Shown here piece by piece: positions 6,587 through 11,207 of a stretch of DNA of 11,207 bases. Both the position numbers and the translations under genes were made by a program. The DNA comes from Bacillota bacterium (GTDB lineage Bacteria; Bacillota; Clostridia; Lachnospirales; Lachnospiraceae). The stretch lies in NCBI GenBank assembly GCA_023392995.1, contig JAEWMZ010000355.1, forward strand, positions 1 through 11,207, given 5' to 3'. Position 1 is the stretch's first letter; every line of letters starts with the position of its first letter. The notes below the pieces were generated by a model, which searched no databases, was not told the DNA's origin, and saw only the letters and a program-made list of their open reading frames with translations.

Positions 6587-7411
6587 ATGTGTACAAGCTT
6601 TGCAGTATACGGACAAGAAAAAACCATATATGGTATAAATTTCGATAGTGAGGATATTGATTTAAAACTGAAAATCAATAGCTATAATGATAAAAATATT
6701 TTCAATTTTTCAGGCTTGATAGAAAACGAATACATTGACATCGCTGGTGTTAATAGTGATGGTCTTTTTATCTATACTCAGGCATTAGAATATAGCGAAG
6801 GTTTTAGGCCAAGTTGTAACGACAATGCTGTATTTGCCTTTGATATATTTGATGAGTCATTAAAGGAAACAAAAAAAGCATCTGAATTTTTTGAAATTCT
6901 TAACAATAGAATAATAGTATTTCCTAGCAATCCATTATTCCCGGGTTTTGGGCTGCACACTATTATAGCAGATAAATATGGGGATGCTTTTATTATAGAA
7001 GAGGGAGTAGATGAAAATATAATAAGTAAAATTAAGAGTGATTTTATTATTATGACTAATTTTCCTAATGGTGCTTTCCGAGAATCAAATTACGACAAAG
7101 TATATGGCTGCGGTGCAGATCGGTATATTTGTGCTCATAATTATATTAGTAATCATATTAATAGCTTTGGAATAAATGAAGCTTTTGAGGTTTTAAAAAG
7201 AACTTCTCAGGAGATAACTTTATGTTCAATAGTTTTTGAACCATTAAAAAACGAAGCTTATATTAGTTTGAAATTAGATTTCGAAAAAAGATGGAAGATC
7301 TCTATTGTTGATAAAACGATTCAATCATTGGATGGATTTTTAAGCAATAATAGAATTCATTTTACTAATGGAGAAATATTTGTGAAGGATCTTATTAAAC
7401 TATATAAGTGA
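6587..7411 (+). CDS. Ntn-hydrolase, choloylglycine hydrolase/penicillin V acylase-like (linear amide C-N hydrolase)
   Basis: A 274-residue protein beginning MCTSFAVYG. Removal of Met1 would expose Cys2 as N-terminal nucleophile, the hallmark of this superfamily, which hydrolyses linear amides such as conjugated bile salts, penicillin V or N-acyl homoserine lactones. Other family positions: GINFD (16-20, where bile salt hydrolases usually read GRNxD), GVNSDGLF (54-61), MTNFPNG (156-162) carrying the oxyanion Asn, and GADRY (176-180). The Arg of the GRN motif is Ile here, so classic bile-salt specificity is doubtful and a small or different acyl amide is more likely. No signal peptide, so it acts in the cytosol. 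AAAGGGA (6571-6577) precedes the ATG and fixes the start. The lipoprotein gene follows after 86 bases with no terminator, so the two may be cotranscribed. Family confident, substrate unknown. Confidence 0.8.
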   Translation: MCTSFAVYGQEKTIYGINFDSEDIDLKLKINSYNDKNIFNFSGLIENEYIDIAGVNSDGLFIYTQALEYSEGFRPSCNDNAVFAFDIFDESLKETKKASEFFEILNNRIIVFPSNPLFPGFGLHTIIADKYGDAFIIEEGVDENIISKIKSDFIIMTNFPNGAFRESNYDKVYGCGADRYICAHNYISNHINSFGINEAFEVLKRTSQEITLCSIVFEPLKNEAYISLKLDFEKRWKISIVDKTIQSLDGFLSNNRIHFTNGEIFVKDLIKLYK

Positions 7412-7497
7412 AGAAATAAGTGAAGATATAAAGATAATCACGTCTAATTCCGAAGAATGAGTGGACGAACACTTTACCTATTTAAAGAGGGCTAGTA

Positions 7498-8994
7498 ATG
7501 AAAAAATATGTTTATTTATATATCATATTAATATTCGTTTTATACCTGGCAGGTTGCAGTAATCAGAAATCAGTTAATATTGAGACTATGGACAATTCGC
7601 AAAATGCGATAACTGCTGTACCTTCTATTACCACAGCAAAACAACCTCCAACTATTACACCATCGATTGTCCCAACAAATCCTGCTTCAATATCCTATAT
7701 ACCGGAATCAACATCAGATTGGAACCCTAATCATGGGACTGTAAATATTATATATGAAAAGGCTGATCGCTATGATAATTTTAATGAGTATGTATTTATA
7801 AGCCCGACTGAAGGCTGGAAGGCTTATATAGGACCAATTGGAGCTGGGCAGGATTTTATAGTCCTTTATAAAACCACTGACGGGGGAAAGCACTGGGAGA
7901 AGATATATGAACCACCAATGGGCGGGGGAGATATTGTTTTCCTTAACAGTAAGGTGGGATGGATTCATCATAATTCTCCTATAAATGGCGCAGTAAGATT
8001 ATATAAAACCATAGATGGTGGAATAAACTGGGAGGAGCAGATTATTAATACTCCTTCAATAGATTCCGACATTTGTTTTGAGACTGGTTTACCCGTGTTT
8101 TTTTCACAATATGATGGGATTATGCTTGCTTCGGGGGAAGCTTCTTCTGACGCAGGTAAAGATATAGGTTCAGTTGCCTTTATCACTCATGATGGTGGAA
8201 TAACATGGAGCCTTAATACAAAGGATGAAGGTGATAAAAGTTTTGTATGGACTATTGATAAACAAGATAATTCTGGCGATGAATTTGAAGTAATATATGA
8301 TAAAGAAATTTGGAATTCAACTGACGGAGTAATATGGGAAAAGACCTCAGACTCAAATAAAAATATTGTCCCTAGTTCTACAAATCCTTCAGCTTCAGAG
8401 AAAAGTGTTGCTCCTTCATCAGCTGATATTTCTTATATAAACAATTATTTAGTAACTGTTGAAAATGCTTCTAAAACAATTCGCATACCATTAAAAGATA
8501 TTCCGGGATTATATGACGAATTAACAAGTTCCATTGATTTGAAAAGCGATTCAGGCATAAGTCTAATGCAATTTCAATTATCACGTATAAATCCGACAGT
8601 TATATATAGTAGCGATGGTACTGATTATATTTTAATAAATTATAATTGTGGTGTGAAATTGTGCAATTATATGTTGGTGAAATATAATAAAGAAGAAATA
8701 TCATCACTTAAAGTAAATTTTGGTCTATATGCAGAAAGTAAGATTTCACCGACTAACAAATTGGTAGCTTTAAAATTTGTCCAAACAAAAGGGAATGATG
8801 TATATCATGATATTATTCTTATTGATTTGGAAAATATGAAATTAGTTTCCTTAAATCTTCCTGACGCTTATACATATGTCGTATTATCGTATGAATGGGT
8901 AGGTGACGATTTAAATATTAAATACCATGATGATAATAAAAATAAAGTAGAGACGACTAATTATGAGTTTCAAAAAACTCAAAAGACAAAGTAG
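7498..8994 (+). CDS. Surface lipoprotein with Asp-box (BNR-like) beta-propeller repeats
   Basis: A 498-residue secreted lipoprotein. Residues 1-20 form a signal peptide with lipobox LAGC, giving a lipidated Cys20. A Pro/Thr/Ser-rich linker (about 38-75) leads to a sialidase/YCF48-like propeller with three full Asp boxes, TTDGGKHW (126-133), TIDGGINW (171-178) and THDGGITW (230-237), and a fourth shortened one, STDGVIW (274-280). A second Ser-rich linker (283-310) separates a C-terminal part (311-498) that I do not recognise; it has hydrophobic strand patterns and a Cys pair (CGVKLC, 384-389). Asp-box proteins outside the cell bind glycans or protein partners; no catalytic sialidase residues were identified. 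AGAGGG (7486-7491) precedes the ATG. It may share a transcript with the Ntn-hydrolase. Topology and repeats are firm, function is not. Confidence 0.8.
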   Translation: MKKYVYLYIILIFVLYLAGCSNQKSVNIETMDNSQNAITAVPSITTAKQPPTITPSIVPTNPASISYIPESTSDWNPNHGTVNIIYEKADRYDNFNEYVFISPTEGWKAYIGPIGAGQDFIVLYKTTDGGKHWEKIYEPPMGGGDIVFLNSKVGWIHHNSPINGAVRLYKTIDGGINWEEQIINTPSIDSDICFETGLPVFFSQYDGIMLASGEASSDAGKDIGSVAFITHDGGITWSLNTKDEGDKSFVWTIDKQDNSGDEFEVIYDKEIWNSTDGVIWEKTSDSNKNIVPSSTNPSASEKSVAPSSADISYINNYLVTVENASKTIRIPLKDIPGLYDELTSSIDLKSDSGISLMQFQLSRINPTVIYSSDGTDYILINYNCGVKLCNYMLVKYNKEEISSLKVNFGLYAESKISPTNKLVALKFVQTKGNDVYHDIILIDLENMKLVSLNLPDAYTYVVLSYEWVGDDLNIKYHDDNKNKVETTNYEFQKTQKTK

Positions 8995-9007
8995 TAGATA
9001 ACTTATA

Positions 9008-9259
9008 TATTACACTGAAGCCAGAATTGGAAATCAAAGGATTAGGTTGTCTGATGGTGGCACAGAACGGGAGAAAAATCAAGTAGATTCATTGTTTCTC
9101 GCTGTAGTATTTGACACGGTTGAGGAGGTGGAGAGGGCGTTTGATATTTTAAAAGAACAAGGGACAGTCATAGAAGCACCTCATAAGCCAGCCTTTGCAA
9201 CCTGTATGAGTGAATTAAAAGACAAGTTCGGCTTTAAGTGGTTCTTAATTATCGTTTAA
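9008..9259 (+). pseudogene. 5'-truncated VOC (glyoxalase/PhnB-like) gene
   Basis: About 83 codons in one open frame reading YYTEARIGNQRIRLSDGG, then LAVVFDTVEEVERAFDILKE, GTVIEAPHKPAF, and DKFGFKWFLIIV before the stop. This matches the last two thirds of PhnB-like vicinal-oxygen-chelate proteins (usually about 130-150 residues). The first beta-alpha-beta module is missing and no ATG or ribosome site opens the frame; the TTG at 9047 is inside the domain. Family-like sequence begins within about 15 bases of the lipoprotein stop at 8994, so the join lies there. The product would be incomplete and is probably not made. Confidence 0.7.
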
Positions 9260-9323
9260 ATTTTCAGAATGGTTAGTCCATACAGATTGTGCAAAGGGAT
9301 TTTATGAGAAATTAGGTTTTTAA
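9249..9323 (+). pseudogene. Short remnant, probably the end of a GNAT acetyltransferase
   Basis: In a different frame just after the VOC remnant the DNA reads SEWLVHTDCAKGFYEKLGF and stop. FYEKLGF is typical of the last strand-helix of GNAT acetyltransferases, though it also occurs near the start of VOC proteins. The TTTTT run at 9316-9320 ends the frame; with one T fewer it would read LGFKR and stop, a usual GNAT end. I therefore take it as a decayed acetyltransferase tail with a one-base indel. Only about 20 residues support this. Confidence 0.4.
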
Positions 9324-9443
9324 AAGATAATAAATATTATTTCCTATCAATCCCTTCTATATGGATATAGTTAAAACGACACATTTCGATTTGCTGAGAT
9401 GTGGTTAAATGGTACTAAAATTAATAGAAAGAAAGAGTTTATT

Positions 9444-10157
9444 ATGAGCAGAGCTGTATTAACAATTGATGATGCACCAACCAAAATTACTCCCCAAATA
9501 ATAGATTATTTACAATCAAAGGATATAGTTCCTGTTATCAATTTTATGGGATGTAAAATTGATGAGTATTTTGAAGAAGCTGTTTATGCTGTGAAAAGTG
9601 GTATTACAATAGGAAATCATAGCTTTTCACATCCACACTTTTCCTCCATTTCATTAAACGAATGTAGAGATGAAATTAGGAAGACTGAACAAGAAATCGA
9701 TCGCGTCTATGCTTTTACTGGAATGAAAAGGCAACATAGAGTTTTTAGATTTCCATATGGTGATAATGGTGGAGAGCATGCAGCATTGATTCAGAAAATG
9801 TTGAAAGAGGAATTTCATTTTGAAAAACTTGATGATTCTGAGATTAAGCTTCCCTTTTGGAAAAAAGAACATATAGATCAAGCAATAGATATGAAATGGA
9901 CATTTGATTTTGTTGAATATCAAATGGCTTGGGAAAATGATTTTACATGGGATACTATCATTAATCACATCCATGATAAGAATCCTGAAATGGGTGGTTG
10001 TTTACTTGGTGACAAAAATACTATGAACATTATATTGATGCATGATATGGAAGAAACAGAAGCATTCATGGAAAAGTATTATGAAAAGCTGATCGATTAT
10101 GTTTTTTCATGTGATGTGGAATTTGTAAAACCGAAGTTTATTTCTATTGACAAATAG
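9444..10157 (+). CDS. NodB-type polysaccharide deacetylase, cytosolic
   Basis: A 237-residue carbohydrate esterase family 4 domain, which removes N-acetyl or similar acyl groups from glycans using a divalent metal. Motifs, numbered from the ATG at 9444: TIDDAP with catalytic/metal Asp9-Asp10 (motif 1), NHSFSH with metal His59 and His63 (motif 2), RFPYGDNG with Arg102 (motif 3), and LMHDM with His200 (motif 5). An upstream in-frame ATG at 9399 adds 15 residues without similarity and has no ribosome site; the ATG at 9444 sits right before the first strand, so I prefer it, although its own ribosome site (GAAAGAG region) is weak. There is no signal peptide or membrane anchor, unusual for enzymes of wall glycans, so a soluble intracellular sugar is possible. 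A charged insert lies at about residues 137-170. No terminator is seen behind it. Confidence 0.85.
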   Translation: MSRAVLTIDDAPTKITPQIIDYLQSKDIVPVINFMGCKIDEYFEEAVYAVKSGITIGNHSFSHPHFSSISLNECRDEIRKTEQEIDRVYAFTGMKRQHRVFRFPYGDNGGEHAALIQKMLKEEFHFEKLDDSEIKLPFWKKEHIDQAIDMKWTFDFVEYQMAWENDFTWDTIINHIHDKNPEMGGCLLGDKNTMNIILMHDMEETEAFMEKYYEKLIDYVFSCDVEFVKPKFISIDK

Positions 10158-10248
10158 TAAATTAAAATTCGATGTGGGATGTGAGTTGGCAGATTATTTT
10201 TATATAAAAGAAAAAATATTTATTTGGTAAATTGAGTTATAATATGAG

Positions 10249-10290
10249 TTGATATAGATGCAAACCCCCTTATTAATGTATTTATATCAA
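10249..10290 (+). promoter_or_regulatory. Possible promoter with symmetric arms upstream of the leader ORF
   Basis: TTGATA (10249-10254) with TATTAA (10271-10276) at 16 bases, or ATTAAT (10272-10277) at 17, is a reasonable promoter. TTGATATA (10249-10256) is also repeated inverted as TATATCAA (10283-10290), so the arms flank the -10 region. This could be an operator for a dimeric repressor or an RNA/DNA stem by chance in AT-rich sequence. Transcription would begin near 10283 and run into the leader ORF at 10362. Confidence 0.35.
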
Positions 10291-10361
10291 AGTTATTCAT
10301 AAATTATGATGATGGCGCGCTTTTGCGTTGTGATAAATATTTAGTAAAGGAGCGATAGCGT

Positions 10362-10418
10362 ATGATTAAGAAAAATACAACTAACTATGACCGTGTAAGG
10401 AGGGCTCACGTAAAATAA
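10362..10418 (+). CDS. Putative 18-residue leader peptide
   Basis: ATG at 10362 sits nine bases after AAAGGAG (10346-10352) and encodes MIKKNTTNYDRVRRAHVK, ending in TAA at 10416-10418, 27 bases before the GNAT start. Peptide length, its own good ribosome site and placement against the hairpins at 10399-10439 resemble leader peptides of translationally attenuated resistance genes. RVR (residues 11-13) fits the basic-X-basic pattern at which macrolide-bound ribosomes are known to stall, but such triplets are common by chance. It could instead be the start of a lost gene. Confidence 0.4.
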   Translation: MIKKNTTNYDRVRRAHVK

Positions 10419-10439
10419 CCCTCCATATTAGAATGGAGG
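10399..10439 (+). promoter_or_regulatory. Mutually exclusive hairpins controlling the GNAT ribosome site
   Basis: Three segments are seen: GGAGGG (10399-10404, inside the leader ORF), CCCTCC (10419-10424, just after its stop) and ATGGAGG (10433-10439, the GNAT Shine-Dalgarno). The middle one can pair either with the first (6 bp) or, extended as CCTCCAT (10420-10426), with the third (7 bp, 6-base loop), which would hide the GNAT ribosome site. A ribosome ending at 10416-10418 would cover the middle segment and free the site, so leader translation could switch GNAT translation. The structure is seen; the mechanism is inferred. Confidence 0.5.
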
Positions 10440-10445
10440 ATTTAT

Positions 10446-11093
10446 ATGAAAATTGTAGATTTTGAGAAGAAACATGTGGAAAGCGCAAAGCTAATTGCTG
10501 CTGCGAACTACTATGAAGAGCGTAAATACGTACCAATTCTGCCTAGCATAGATGCGCTTCCCGATCTAGAGTATTTTTCGTGTAATGGACTTGGCGTTGC
10601 AGCTTTTGATGATGACCGATTAATAGGGTTTTTATGTTGTTATGAACCATGGGACAATGCATTTGGCTCAACTGCCAAGGGAACCTTCTCACCTATTCAT
10701 GCCCATGGTGCAGTAAAAGAGAATAGAAGATTAATATATCAAAAAATGTATCAAGTCGCTGCAGAAAAATGGGTTAAACATAAAATAACATACCATGCAG
10801 TTGGACATTATGCACATGACACGGAGTCAGTAAATGCTTTTTTTACATATGGATTTGGTCTTCGGTGTATGGATGCCATTAGGCCAATGGTGGAATTTGA
10901 ATGTCAGCCATGTGATGACATATATTTTGAAGAACTTACCAAATCAGATGTTATTAAAGTTAGAGAAATGCGTCAAATGGAATCTGAACATATGGGAAAT
11001 AGTCCATGTTTTATGTATTCTTCATTAGAGGATTTTAAATCTTGGTTGGATCGTGCAGAGGAGCGCAACTCTAGGTTATTCCCCATCAGGTAA
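10446..11093 (+). pseudogene. Two-domain GNAT acetyltransferase, C-terminally truncated
   Basis: The open frame gives 215 residues. The N-terminal part (1-150) looks like a degenerate GNAT module: GVAAFDDDRLIGFLCCYEP (50-68), the HGAVKENRRLIYQKMYQ helix, and ESVNAFFTYGFG. A second GNAT unit starts at about 157 (IYFEELTKSDVIKVREM), proceeds through NSPCFMYSSLEDFKSWL and is cut at NSRLFPIR. The catalytic core of the second domain, with the acetyl-CoA loop RxxGxG, is missing. Removing one C from the CCCC run (11081-11084) would continue the frame as PSGKFLAILFM before another stop at 11116, which suits the expected next strand, so a one-base insertion plus further loss probably broke the gene. 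GGAGG (10435-10439) sits six bases before the ATG. GNAT family fairly clear; substrate unknown; likely inactive or a fragment. Confidence 0.65.
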
Positions 11094-11207
11094 ATTCTTA
11101 GCGATTTTGTTCATGTAACATTCTTAAAAATTTAAAACACTAAGATTTGAGTGTCATATTATAACAGACTCAAGATATTAATTTATAGGCTCTGATGTTA
11201 TCATTTT
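11094..11207. other. Right-edge sequence without a recognised gene
   Basis: AT-rich sequence after the truncated GNAT. TTGAGT (11147-11152) and ACTCAA (11168-11173) form a weak 6-bp inverted repeat with a 15-base loop and no T-run. No continuation of the missing GNAT core was recognised in any frame. Confidence 0.3.

Noticed and set aside
9399..9443. Upstream ATG as the deacetylase start
   Set aside because: No ribosome site, and the added 15 residues show no domain or signal-peptide character; the ATG at 9444 abuts the first NodB strand.
10834..11028. 64-codon + strand ORF inside the GNAT gene
   Set aside because: Shadow frame of the GNAT coding sequence without its own ribosome site.

Overview
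The window is AT-rich DNA (roughly one third G+C by eye) with strong purine-rich Shine-Dalgarno sites, TTGATT/TATAAT-type promoters and products typical of Firmicutes. Together with spore-type GH18 sequence and clostridial-looking protein families, this points to a low-GC clostridium, probably Lachnospiraceae-like. The lineage is inferred from style and recognised families only. All credible genes lie on the + strand, mostly as separate transcription units. I saw no tRNA, rRNA, CRISPR array, transposase or integrase.

Layout. Bases 3-770 are the 3' part of a spore-type GH18 (YaaH/SleL-like) protein whose catalytic Asp and Glu appear to be replaced. After a gene-poor stretch with a terminator and a good promoter comes a cytosolic CHAP-fold cysteine hydrolase (1260-1754). 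Next is an RmlD-like SDR (1903-2718) whose reading frame is intact back to the Rossmann motif, but whose start position reads ATA instead of ATG. A cysteinyl-tRNA synthetase of a divergent Firmicute subtype follows (2924-4324), closed by a 34-bp perfect palindrome. Then comes an AviRa-type 23S rRNA methyltransferase (4710-5426) with its own promoter and terminator.

Immediately behind that terminator lies a 5'-truncated carboxylesterase remnant (5509-6223). A Cys2 Ntn-hydrolase of the choloylglycine hydrolase/penicillin acylase type (6587-7411) and an Asp-box lipoprotein (7498-8994) follow. Right after the lipoprotein stop are remnants of a VOC (glyoxalase/PhnB-like) gene and of what looks like an acetyltransferase tail (9008-9323). 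A NodB-type deacetylase (9444-10157) precedes the last unit: an 18-codon leader ORF, two mutually exclusive hairpins and a two-domain GNAT acetyltransferase that stops early (10446-11093).

The genes do not form an obvious pathway. The region reads as accessory DNA: self-contained single-gene cassettes interspersed with 5'- or 3'-truncated remnants. Several families are ones that often contribute to antibiotic tolerance (AviRa methyltransferase, extra CysRS, Ntn acylase, VOC, GNAT). The observations most worth checking are the possible translational attenuator at 10362-10448, the ATA start of the SDR gene, the degenerate GH18 active site and the AviRa homologue outside its actinobacterial origin.
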